From IMG/VR virus record IMGVR_UViG_3300020446_001207, positions 1 to 28,396 of that record: a stretch of 28,396 bases of DNA. The stretch is one strand, 5' to 3'. Within the stretch, counting starts at the first letter, position 1, and each line of letters opens with the position of its first letter. The position numbers and the translations under genes are program-made. This DNA comes from a virus. The notes under the pieces are model-generated. The model had not been told where the DNA came from. It did not search any database and worked only from the letters and a program-made list of their open reading frames with translations. This document shows positions 8,034 to 15,569 of this stretch, one piece after another.

Positions 8034-8929
8034 GCTGTACTCCATTTTTCTACTATTGCATCTAGTTTACAAGGGCAAGCCTCGTAGTTACATAAAATAG
8101 GATCTTCTGGTAATGTATATCCTGTAAATAGATTGCCAATACTACCGCCAACGTTTTTCGTACAACGTTTCATGTTACCGTCAGGTTCTATCATTAATCT
8201 TTTAATTCCTGCTGTACACATATAGCCTTTAAATTTATGTAATCCTTGATCTAAAACTGTCATAAACTCTTTGTACTGTCCATCAAAATGTAACATTCTA
8301 GGTATTTCCCAATTTATTCCAAAATCCTTCATTTTGTTAAAATAGTTAGTTTTTATCCATTCGCGTTGTTCTTTAGTGTATTTAAAATATTCAGTACCGT
8401 GGATAGACTTTCTTACAAACTTTGGAGTTATTTCTATATTAAGTTTTTTTAATCTTTCATATAATGCTTTAGCACGTTCAAAATTTTCTGGTACAATCAT
8501 TAATGGCACACTTACACTTGCTTTGTGTTGCATGATTTCGGCTACTTGATAAAAATGATCATCATCAGCTTCTTCATAATGCCAACTTAAAAACACAAAA
8601 GCTCTGCGTGTTTTAAATTTTTCCCAATATCTTAATGTGCGACTGGCATTGGTGCCAAATTCAACAAACACTCTGTCATCACTTATTGTATCTACAAACT
8701 CTTGAAATTTAGGCCAAACTGTAGGTTCACCGCCCAGGACTTCTATGTATAAATTTTTATTCTTTGTTTTTAATTTTTCTATTAAATCCAAATAAGGTTT
8801 CCAGTCTTTAGGCCAACGGCTAGTTCCGTCTCTATGATAGTCACTACAATAACTGCAATTAAAATTACAGACATTATGCATAAACATAGTAATTATACAA
8901 CAATCTAAATTTTCGTTAGTTATGTGCAT
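8030..8929 (-). CDS. Radical SAM protein with C-terminal SPASM-like domain
   Basis: 299 residues. CNFNCSYC at 21-28 and VLGGEP define the radical SAM core, which begins close to the N-terminus. A C-terminal SPASM-type tail follows: C238, the strand RLMIEPDGNMKRC ending at C256, a GSIGNL turn, then C280, C285 and C287. This is the classical arrangement, in contrast to the N-terminal modules of most neighbours. The ATG has AAGG about 9 bases upstream and overlaps the SGNH gene by 14 bases. It is paired by a 4-base overlap with the PP-loop ATPase, so the two may act in consecutive steps. Confidence 0.88.
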   Translation of the reverse strand: MHITNENLDCCIITMFMHNVCNFNCSYCSDYHRDGTSRWPKDWKPYLDLIEKLKTKNKNLYIEVLGGEPTVWPKFQEFVDTISDDRVFVEFGTNASRTLRYWEKFKTRRAFVFLSWHYEEADDDHFYQVAEIMQHKASVSVPLMIVPENFERAKALYERLKKLNIEITPKFVRKSIHGTEYFKYTKEQREWIKTNYFNKMKDFGINWEIPRMLHFDGQYKEFMTVLDQGLHKFKGYMCTAGIKRLMIEPDGNMKRCTKNVGGSIGNLFTGYTLPEDPILCNYEACPCKLDAIVEKWSTA

Positions 8930-9542
8930 TTATTCTTACCTTCATAGATCTTGCTAATACTTCGTGTGCTATCGGTCCTGGATGTCTGTCATCTGTTGCT
9001 TTAGGAAGATCATCTGTTAAAGTTTGAAAACACAAATCGATTACATGTACTCTATTCCATTTGGGAGGATTTTGCACATACTCTCTGTTAATAGTAAAAT
9101 GATAATTTTTTACACCTAAACTATCTAGTTGATATTTTGCATAATTCATACATGTCCACATCTGATGCTGTCCATCATAATCACTGTGTGCTCTTTTTAT
9201 ATGATACCATTTATCTTTTGGCAGGGGCATATATGTTTTTGTTGCTGGCAACCCTTGCATTATAGAAATTTCGTCATCTAAAATAATACAATCTCTATTA
9301 GTATAAGTCCACAATATTACAGCAATGTCATCATGCAAAAAATCACAGCGTTGTATTGAATATAAAATTTCTTTATTAGACGCACCTGCAATACCCATAT
9401 TAATAGTTCTTCTTTTTAACAACTTTGCTAGTTTTTTTGGCCAGGCAATGTCACTAGGGTTACTCTCAGGATAAGGACAATCTTCTAATGTATGTCCATG
9501 TGTATAACTGCATCCGAAAGCTACTAATCTAGGCTTTTTCAT
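8916..9542 (-). CDS. SGNH/GDSL-hydrolase-like protein
   Basis: 208 residues from the ATG at 9542, which has AAGGA 8 bases upstream; upstream codons only offer a TTG without support. Four SGNH blocks can be picked out: FGCSYT (Ser12 as nucleophile), GIAGASN (G53 and N56 for the oxyanion hole), LWTYTNRD (N82 region) and D184-x-x-H187 (DDRHP) for the catalytic Asp and His. The family includes esterases and O-acetyl transferases or hydrolases acting on polysaccharides. In this context, acyl or acetyl chemistry on a sugar is plausible. There is no signal peptide, so it should act in the cytoplasm. The start lies inside the end of the radical SAM gene upstream. Confidence 0.75.
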   Translation of the reverse strand: MKKPRLVAFGCSYTHGHTLEDCPYPESNPSDIAWPKKLAKLLKRRTINMGIAGASNKEILYSIQRCDFLHDDIAVILWTYTNRDCIILDDEISIMQGLPATKTYMPLPKDKWYHIKRAHSDYDGQHQMWTCMNYAKYQLDSLGVKNYHFTINREYVQNPPKWNRVHVIDLCFQTLTDDLPKATDDRHPGPIAHEVLARSMKVRINAHN

Positions 9543-10881
9543 CAAACAAATCCTTGTATTGCGGTACAATGTCTAATATATTTTGACCACGTACTTCATC
9601 AAGTCTTTTTGTTTGATCAATAAAATGAGGCAACCACTCTGTAGAATAATCTTCGCTCATCATAAATTTTTCAACACCATTTAAAACTTTGACAAAGTTA
9701 TTTTTTACCTTATCTTCAAACTCTGTTGTCATTACCCAATCTTTGTGTTCTTGATAATACTGTTTTACTTGCTCTTTTAAATAAGGCGGCAAAACTTTAA
9801 CATTAAAATACTTTGGACTATGACACATATGATGCGTAATCACTGGTCTCATCCCAGTCAGCGGATTAAATTTTGTTAAACCACTTTCTACAAGTTTCCA
9901 TTTCATAAATTCAGGCATATGAAAAACATTGTAAGGTGTTACTGTAAATGCAAACCAGGCTTTCAAATTTATACGATCATTTGTTTGTAATGTCATCATA
10001 TTTTTGTACACAGCATCAAACTTTGCAGGAGTTCTTTGATAATTAAAAACATCTCCTGTACCATCTATGCTTACACCGATACGTATTTGTTTAAACTGTT
10101 CCCAAAGATATACCAACCTATCCGGAACCATTGTAAGATTACTATTGTATTCTAATTGGATAGTTTTGCTTTTGCCACTAGCTACAAGTCTTTCTAAACT
10201 TTCTTGGTGTTCTTTTATAATTAACGGCTCTCCACCTACTATGTATAGTTTTTTTGCGTTAGGTGCGTACTGCTCAAAATTACTCCAATACCTGTTATTG
10301 CTTTGAAACCAATCATATTGATTTGTATGCCATTTACCTTTTGCATTTTTTGTAAGTTTAATTTTTTCATGTGTATCTTTATATTCTGTTTTTCCGGTTA
10401 TCTTAACAAAATCGTCATACCATTTATGACTATCAGTTGGTCCGCACATTCTACATTTTAGATTACAAAAGTTTCCGTATCTTATATCTATAAAATCTAC
10501 AGGAACTTTTTTTGGATCTATTGTACCGTCTTCGGCTGTGTGTTCTTTAACGCTTTCAAGATTTACATTGCCAAACCATTTTCCCCAATCTTCATTTTCA
10601 TATTCTCTACGACTTTTGATTCCATTTATTTCTTCTTGGCGGCAACGTTCGCACTCAGGATGCCATTCTCCTTTCATCATAGATTGGCGTACTTCTTTTA
10701 ACATTTCAGCATTTCGAGCCTCGTCCCAATCGTCTTTACCTGCGTTATAAGGAGTACCATCTTTTTTCTTCATGATACCACGTTGAGGACTGTAACTATT
10801 AGTATTACAACAGATACGCAAATCTCCATTATTACGCATGTTGATACTGTTCCAAGGAAGAGGACAAAAAGTACAAGCCAT
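9529..10881 (-). CDS. Radical SAM protein with N-terminal SPASM/twitch-like module (paralogue of next gene upstream)
   Basis: 450 residues. N-terminal cysteine module: C3, C6 (FCPLPW), C24-C25 and C77-x-x-C80. Radical SAM motif CNLKCRMC at 139-146, then IVGGEP. It parallels the 469-residue protein at 10881-12290 along its length: the EDG turn before the core, the CxxxCxxC followed by a D-S pair, and a shared FNVKVLP / LNVKVLP segment near residue 360. The two are therefore tandem paralogues. The start shares one base with the stop of that gene (TAATG), which favours coupled translation and similar amounts of both proteins. Substrate unknown; a heterodimer or two successive steps are possible. 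Confidence 0.9.
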   Translation of the reverse strand: MACTFCPLPWNSINMRNNGDLRICCNTNSYSPQRGIMKKKDGTPYNAGKDDWDEARNAEMLKEVRQSMMKGEWHPECERCRQEEINGIKSRREYENEDWGKWFGNVNLESVKEHTAEDGTIDPKKVPVDFIDIRYGNFCNLKCRMCGPTDSHKWYDDFVKITGKTEYKDTHEKIKLTKNAKGKWHTNQYDWFQSNNRYWSNFEQYAPNAKKLYIVGGEPLIIKEHQESLERLVASGKSKTIQLEYNSNLTMVPDRLVYLWEQFKQIRIGVSIDGTGDVFNYQRTPAKFDAVYKNMMTLQTNDRINLKAWFAFTVTPYNVFHMPEFMKWKLVESGLTKFNPLTGMRPVITHHMCHSPKYFNVKVLPPYLKEQVKQYYQEHKDWVMTTEFEDKVKNNFVKVLNGVEKFMMSEDYSTEWLPHFIDQTKRLDEVRGQNILDIVPQYKDLFDEKA

Positions 10882-12290
10882 TATATTTCCTTAAAAATAT
10901 CTTTCATTTCTGGAAAAGTGTCGGCAAAAGTTATGCCACGCTGTTTATCACACAATGATAAAAATTCTTGCATCTCAGGTAACCTAACACTCCAATCTTC
11001 GCTGTCCATAAAATTTAATATTCCTTCTAATCGTTTAATTCCGTATTCAGCACTACGCCACTTGTCATAATCTACTTTTCCCTTGTGCCATGTTGGAACT
11101 CCTAGTTCCCAATTCTTTTCCCACCAAGGATACCATTCTTCATATTTTTTATGACATTCTTTTTTAAACCATTTAGGTAAAACTTTTACATTTAGATGTC
11201 CTGGCCAATATACAAAATGCTGACTGATGCCACCTGCTCCAAACGGCCACATATTTACTTTCTTAAATCCTTGTTCAAGTTTCCATTGTATAAGATCAGG
11301 CAAATAATATATGTTTAGAGCCTGTACAGCAGACGCTATGGTAACTTCTACATTATTTGTAGTTTCATTATCTAATCTATGAAACGTGTTGACTTGATTT
11401 GTCCAATCACTAGGATAACGTATATAATCATTCATTTTCTTAATACTATCAATTGAATAATGAAAACGCACTAATTTAAAATGGCTCCAAAGTTCAAATA
11501 AATCTTCACGCCATTCTACGCCATTAGAATTATATCTCAATTCTAAGTCTTTAGCATAACCCTTCTTAATAGCATGTTCCAGTATTTCATAATGTTCTTC
11601 AATAATTAAACTTTCGCCTCCTGCAAAATATATCTGTTGCATACTAGGCATTTGTTCATAAAACTGTTTCCAAAACGTAGGATTTTGTTTATGCCAATTA
11701 TAACTACTTCCGTTTGTTGATCCTTTATCTTTCCATTGCATTATTTCTTTTAATGATTCATTTTTTACAGCAGGAAATATTGCTTTGTAATCTTTTATCC
11801 AACCTGAACTATCATGAGGTGAACACATAACACATGCTAATTGGCATTTTGTGCCGAAACGTAGATCAATATATGCTAGATTAGGGGGTACTGATCCATC
11901 TTCATTTGTCTCTTGTAGAATTTTATCCATATCTACTCGTTGGCTCCAGTAGTTTGTTTCCCACATGCGTTTACTTCTATGTCCTGCGGCTTCTTCTTTG
12001 TAACACTTCAAACAACTAGGCGGCTGTTCGCCATTAAGCATTTGCAACCTAACATTTTTCATGTAGTCGCTATTCCATGCAGATTCAAAATCACTTACGT
12101 TGAGATTGTTTGGCTTACCATCATCTGTCTTAAGTATACCAACTTGACCGCCATGTTCTTTGTCATTTGTAGGTCCGACACTACTTGCATTGGCTGTACA
12201 GCATACTCGCATACTACCGTCAGGTCTAGTGCTTAGATGTACCCACGGTAGGATACAAAAAGTTTTTGATGGTGTTTTGTAATCAGGCAT
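10881..12290 (-). CDS. Radical SAM protein with N-terminal SPASM/twitch-like module, GGES variant
   Basis: 469 residues, the longest complete radical SAM protein here. N-terminal module: C12 in FCILPWVHL, C30-C31, then C93-x-x-C96 after a long insert. The core motif is CQLACVMC at 149-156. The SAM-binding segment reads FAGGES instead of the usual GGEP. The C-terminal part is rich in Trp and Tyr (KKYEEWYPWWEKNWELG). A 22-base gap separates it from the gene upstream, one of the few gaps in the chain, and I see no strong Shine-Dalgarno sequence in it. Tandem paralogue of the gene at 9529-10881. Confidence 0.9.
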   Translation of the reverse strand: MPDYKTPSKTFCILPWVHLSTRPDGSMRVCCTANASSVGPTNDKEHGGQVGILKTDDGKPNNLNVSDFESAWNSDYMKNVRLQMLNGEQPPSCLKCYKEEAAGHRSKRMWETNYWSQRVDMDKILQETNEDGSVPPNLAYIDLRFGTKCQLACVMCSPHDSSGWIKDYKAIFPAVKNESLKEIMQWKDKGSTNGSSYNWHKQNPTFWKQFYEQMPSMQQIYFAGGESLIIEEHYEILEHAIKKGYAKDLELRYNSNGVEWREDLFELWSHFKLVRFHYSIDSIKKMNDYIRYPSDWTNQVNTFHRLDNETTNNVEVTIASAVQALNIYYLPDLIQWKLEQGFKKVNMWPFGAGGISQHFVYWPGHLNVKVLPKWFKKECHKKYEEWYPWWEKNWELGVPTWHKGKVDYDKWRSAEYGIKRLEGILNFMDSEDWSVRLPEMQEFLSLCDKQRGITFADTFPEMKDIFKEI

Positions 12291-12312
12291 AATATACGTA
12301 CTTATCTAATTT

Positions 12313-13461
12313 TTAATGAGAAAGCTCTGCTCCTGAAAGAAACATAACTTGCTCTGGACATAAACTTGTTTTATAATCAGTATTATGTAATTTATCTACA
12401 ATATCAGTAGTGCGTTTTAAGGATTTTTGTTTTTCTATGTCTTCTACTTCAAGACATTTTTTAACATATGTATAAACATTTTTTAATCCATGTTTTTCAG
12501 CGTCTTGCAATAATTTTAACTTCATACTTTTTGGAGCGAATTTTACATCTAACTCTGAATCAAGAGGTCTAATCTGCACATCAACATATGGTCCTATGTC
12601 TTTGGATTTGCACCAAATAACATAATTTTCTAAATCTAACATATTGTAAAATTGTAGACAAAAACTTATGTTTAATGGTTTAAATTCTTCATATGAATTT
12701 AATAAATCTATATTTTTATCAAAAGTTTTCCAATCTGCTTGATGTCTAATGTAGTTGTATATTTTTCCTACACCATCTATACTTACTGTAATTTTAGTTT
12801 TTTTAAATTTTTTAATTTTATCTAATAATTTTTTATTAATTTTCGTAGCATTTGTAGTAAATTTTATTTCTAAATTTTTTGCATAATCATTATCTATACA
12901 CCAATCAATAACCTCAAGAAAGTATTTACAAGCAAATGGTTCTCCTCCTGTTACTTTCAATATTTCTAAACCTTCTGAAATTAATTTTTTAGTGTGTTGC
13001 ACTTTTTTTTCTGCTTGTGAATTTGACTTAAAATGAGGATTGGATCTTTGAATATGGTGAGGCATATCATAAGTTTCAACACTAGAATATAATTTTTCTA
13101 ATTGCGAACTAGATGAAGGTATACACATTCTACAAGCTAAATTACAAGTGTTAGTAAATTTTATGTCTAAATATTTTATCTTAACTTGTTTATAATCACA
13201 ATTACGAAATTCTTTTAGTGCCTGTTGCCTATGACTGACTATATTGTTAGACTCATGATCTTTACATATTTTACATATTAAAGGAAATTTACCTTGTATA
13301 AACTCTTGTCTACTTTTTTTGTGTACAGGACTATTTAGACCCTGTTCAATAGTAATTGTTCTCCATTGAGGATCATTGTTATATGTAACACAGCAAGGAT
13401 GTACATATGACGTTGTTCCTATACACTGATGCATCCAAAGATATGGACATTTTAATCTCAT
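12313..13461 (-). CDS. Radical SAM protein with N-terminal SPASM/twitch-like module
   Basis: 382 residues, starting with a short leader straight into the cysteine module: C5 (KCPYLW), C13, C23-C24 and C63-x-x-C66. The core motif CNLACRMC is at 106-113, followed by VTGGEPF. The protein is notably lysine-rich. The ATG overlaps the stop of the upstream radical SAM gene by 4 bases (ATGA). The next gene begins after a 22-base gap. The family is secure, the substrate unknown. Confidence 0.88.
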   Translation of the reverse strand: MRLKCPYLWMHQCIGTTSYVHPCCVTYNNDPQWRTITIEQGLNSPVHKKSRQEFIQGKFPLICKICKDHESNNIVSHRQQALKEFRNCDYKQVKIKYLDIKFTNTCNLACRMCIPSSSSQLEKLYSSVETYDMPHHIQRSNPHFKSNSQAEKKVQHTKKLISEGLEILKVTGGEPFACKYFLEVIDWCIDNDYAKNLEIKFTTNATKINKKLLDKIKKFKKTKITVSIDGVGKIYNYIRHQADWKTFDKNIDLLNSYEEFKPLNISFCLQFYNMLDLENYVIWCKSKDIGPYVDVQIRPLDSELDVKFAPKSMKLKLLQDAEKHGLKNVYTYVKKCLEVEDIEKQKSLKRTTDIVDKLHNTDYKTSLCPEQVMFLSGAELSH

Positions 13462-14534
13462 TTAAATTGCTCCGTAAAAGGGTCAAACTCGGCTCCGCAT
13501 TTCATGGCGCATACTTTTAGTTTTCCTAAACTACAACTTTCATATTTCCAGCTTCGTTGAATAGTATTAAAGATGCCTGTGTCGAATACTTCTTTTAAAC
13601 CGTTCCTTGCATCTATAGCATCTTTGCCGCCTGCAATATCTATATGTGTCCAAATTTGTTCTACATAAGGATCTTTATGCCACCATTTATACATACGTCC
13701 AGCAGTCCAACAGCAAGGCATTGCCAAACCTTCTGCTGTAATGTATATTTCTTTTTTATCCACACACTTAGGTTTAATTGGTGCAACATCATAATATGCA
13801 TCCATGGATCCATATTTTTCAATAATTACATCTTGTTTTTTAAGTGCTTTGTTTTGATATTTAGGATCAGGTTTTTTAAGTTCTGTAGAAGCTTTTCCTT
13901 TTTTATTTACTGCTTGGTGCGTTTCTTTCTTTTTGGAATCTTGCGTAATAAATCTACCTGTTTTTTTTGCAACAAACTTTTCGAATCCCCATTCTTTACT
14001 TAATGCTTCTGCTTCTTCAACTTGATGTTGATTATGTTCAAAAATTAAAAAATCCCATCTAGCTCTGCCTCCACCTTTTACAAATGCTTTCATCGCACGT
14101 TCAACGTTGTCCCAAACAACGCCTTGGCGGTATAAGTGATTTGTAGATCGTAAGCCATCAACGCTAAAGATAACAGCACCACTACCAGCAAAAATTTTTG
14201 CCAATCCCATCCACCAGTTTTCATCTCTTGCTCCGCCGTTAGTATTCATACTTAGCCACATTTTAGGGTTATGTTTTCTAAAATAACGGAATATTTCAAG
14301 TGTATCTTTCGCAACAATAGGATCACCTAAGTTGCCACACATATACATTGTTTTTAACTGAGATATAAATGCAGGACTAAAAATTCTTTTACAGTCTTCT
14401 AATGACAGTTCATCTAAATTTATATGTGGATTAATACCCTCACCGTTCATGTTCCTATCACACATTGGACAGGCGGCCTGGCAGTTTTGTGTTACTTCTA
14501 AATGAACAGTTTGTATATCTTCATATCTATACAT
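13458..14534 (-). CDS. Radical SAM/SPASM protein with GNLGDP variant and Lys-rich insert
   Basis: 358 residues. CQAACPMC at 18-25 is the cluster motif. The GGE position is occupied by CGNLGDP (66-72), a variant seen in a distinct radical SAM subgroup. VIFSVDGL and the R-Q-G-x-x-W-D-N segment are typical of SPASM enzymes. C-terminal cysteines C257, C274-C275, C334, C342 and C346 fit a SPASM domain binding auxiliary clusters. Residues 198-235 form a lysine-rich, probably disordered insert between core and SPASM domain. It is first of the radical SAM genes in transcription order and overlaps the 74-residue gene by 8 bases. Substrate unknown. Confidence 0.88.
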   Translation of the reverse strand: MYRYEDIQTVHLEVTQNCQAACPMCDRNMNGEGINPHINLDELSLEDCKRIFSPAFISQLKTMYMCGNLGDPIVAKDTLEIFRYFRKHNPKMWLSMNTNGGARDENWWMGLAKIFAGSGAVIFSVDGLRSTNHLYRQGVVWDNVERAMKAFVKGGGRARWDFLIFEHNQHQVEEAEALSKEWGFEKFVAKKTGRFITQDSKKKETHQAVNKKGKASTELKKPDPKYQNKALKKQDVIIEKYGSMDAYYDVAPIKPKCVDKKEIYITAEGLAMPCCWTAGRMYKWWHKDPYVEQIWTHIDIAGGKDAIDARNGLKEVFDTGIFNTIQRSWKYESCSLGKLKVCAMKCGAEFDPFTEQFK

Positions 14535-14751
14535 CTAATACTAACTTTACAGTTTTCCCAGGCCCTACTTTACTTGGTAAATCGCCATACTGCTCAATAT
14601 ACCATTCAACCACAGCTCTATACCAGTTATGACTGTTGTGATGGGCTTTTTGATTAAACTGCCATATGTTATTGTTTGTAGCCTGCATAGTGCTTAATGC
14701 CCTAGCACTTTCCTTTTGCAGTTCTCGTAAATTAAGTGATTCTATTGTCAT
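14527..14751 (-). CDS. Small protein of unknown function (74 residues)
   Basis: Not recognised. The ATG overlaps the stop of the methyltransferase-like gene in a 4-base ATGA, and its own stop overlaps the next radical SAM gene by 8 bases, so it is very likely translated. It is probably helical in residues 5-25 and 38-54. A His/Asn/Trp-rich middle (KAHHNSHNWYRAVVEW) and a C-terminal PGKTVKLVLDV follow. It has no cysteine, so it lacks the usual features of a thioether peptide precursor. Position next to a SPASM enzyme allows a role as partner, adaptor or carrier for radical SAM chemistry, but nothing in the sequence proves it. Confidence 0.65.
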   Translation of the reverse strand: MTIESLNLRELQKESARALSTMQATNNNIWQFNQKAHHNSHNWYRAVVEWYIEQYGDLPSKVGPGKTVKLVLDV

Positions 14752-15569
14752 TTTTTACCAATTAACATAAACCTTTTATATCCCCAAAGGTCCTTCTCTC
14801 CTTCGTAAAATATTTCTTTAAATTTAAATTTTTTCTTCATAGAATCTATACTTGTTACACAGTTTATATGTTCTGGTATATCAAATAAGTTATTACTTTG
14901 TATAGCAATAACACTATTTGTTTTAATTTTATAAAACCATTCTTCACTCATATGTTCTGTACTAGTATTTACAATTAAATCGGCACTGATATTTTTATTA
15001 AAAGTTTCACCATTACCCTTTACAAGAGGTACTACACAATGGCTTTCATACTGTGTAATATCTAAAATGTCTTGTGTACATGATTTCATTTTCCAGTTTT
15101 CTATTAGATTGTTGTTAAATATTTCGTCACTAATTTTACCTGCATTTTCATCAAAGTCTATAGTAGTAATGTTATCATAAGAAATACCAAGTGCATCTAA
15201 ATAAAGTCTAAGTTGTCCGTACCAACCAGCTAATAAAATAATATTACTATAATGACTGTTTATTTTTTTTAGCTCTTCAGATATCCAAATTTTACTTTCA
15301 ACTTGTCCTCTGCTGAATCCGTCTTGCAGTGCTATAGGATCATACCCGTATCTAAAATATTTGTGAAATATATCAAATACTTGATCAGGAGCAAATTTAC
15401 GTATGGTTCCTATAAATTCAATCATGCCTTTTTGATTCGTAGTATTAATAACAGGATTATCAGCATACAAAGATTTTTCTAAAAAGGCCATAAAGGTTTT
15501 TGCCTGATTATTGCCAGTATATTCAAAGTATCTATGTAAACCTCTAATCCAGTTGAGAGTTGATTCCAT
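14748..15569 (-). CDS. Class I SAM-dependent methyltransferase-like protein
   Basis: 273 residues. The stretch NIILLAGWYGQ (109-119) resembles motif I of the Rossmann-type SAM-binding fold with a G-W-Y-G loop. ITTIDFDEN follows with the acidic residue expected at the end of beta-2 (D138 or D140). ADLIVNTSTEHM (about 195-206) fits beta-4 with the catalytic-face residues. The first 80 residues look helical and unassigned. Conserved-looking SRGQVESKIWI precedes motif I; I recall similar proteins in marine myoviruses. Substrate unknown: a sugar, protein or small molecule are all possible. It overlaps its upstream neighbour by 26 bases. Confidence 0.68.
   Translation of the reverse strand: MESTLNWIRGLHRYFEYTGNNQAKTFMAFLEKSLYADNPVINTTNQKGMIEFIGTIRKFAPDQVFDIFHKYFRYGYDPIALQDGFSRGQVESKIWISEELKKINSHYSNIILLAGWYGQLRLYLDALGISYDNITTIDFDENAGKISDEIFNNNLIENWKMKSCTQDILDITQYESHCVVPLVKGNGETFNKNISADLIVNTSTEHMSEEWFYKIKTNSVIAIQSNNLFDIPEHINCVTSIDSMKKKFKFKEIFYEGEKDLWGYKRFMLIGKK

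Noticed and set aside
9543-9569. Nine extra N-terminal residues for the SGNH-like protein, starting at a TTG
   Set aside because: The ATG at 9542 has AAGGA 8 bases upstream and begins directly before the conserved first strand; the TTG has no support.
14527-14751. 74-residue protein as a definite ribosomal peptide precursor
   Set aside because: No cysteine, no leader/core boundary, no repeated core motif and no peptidase or transporter gene nearby.
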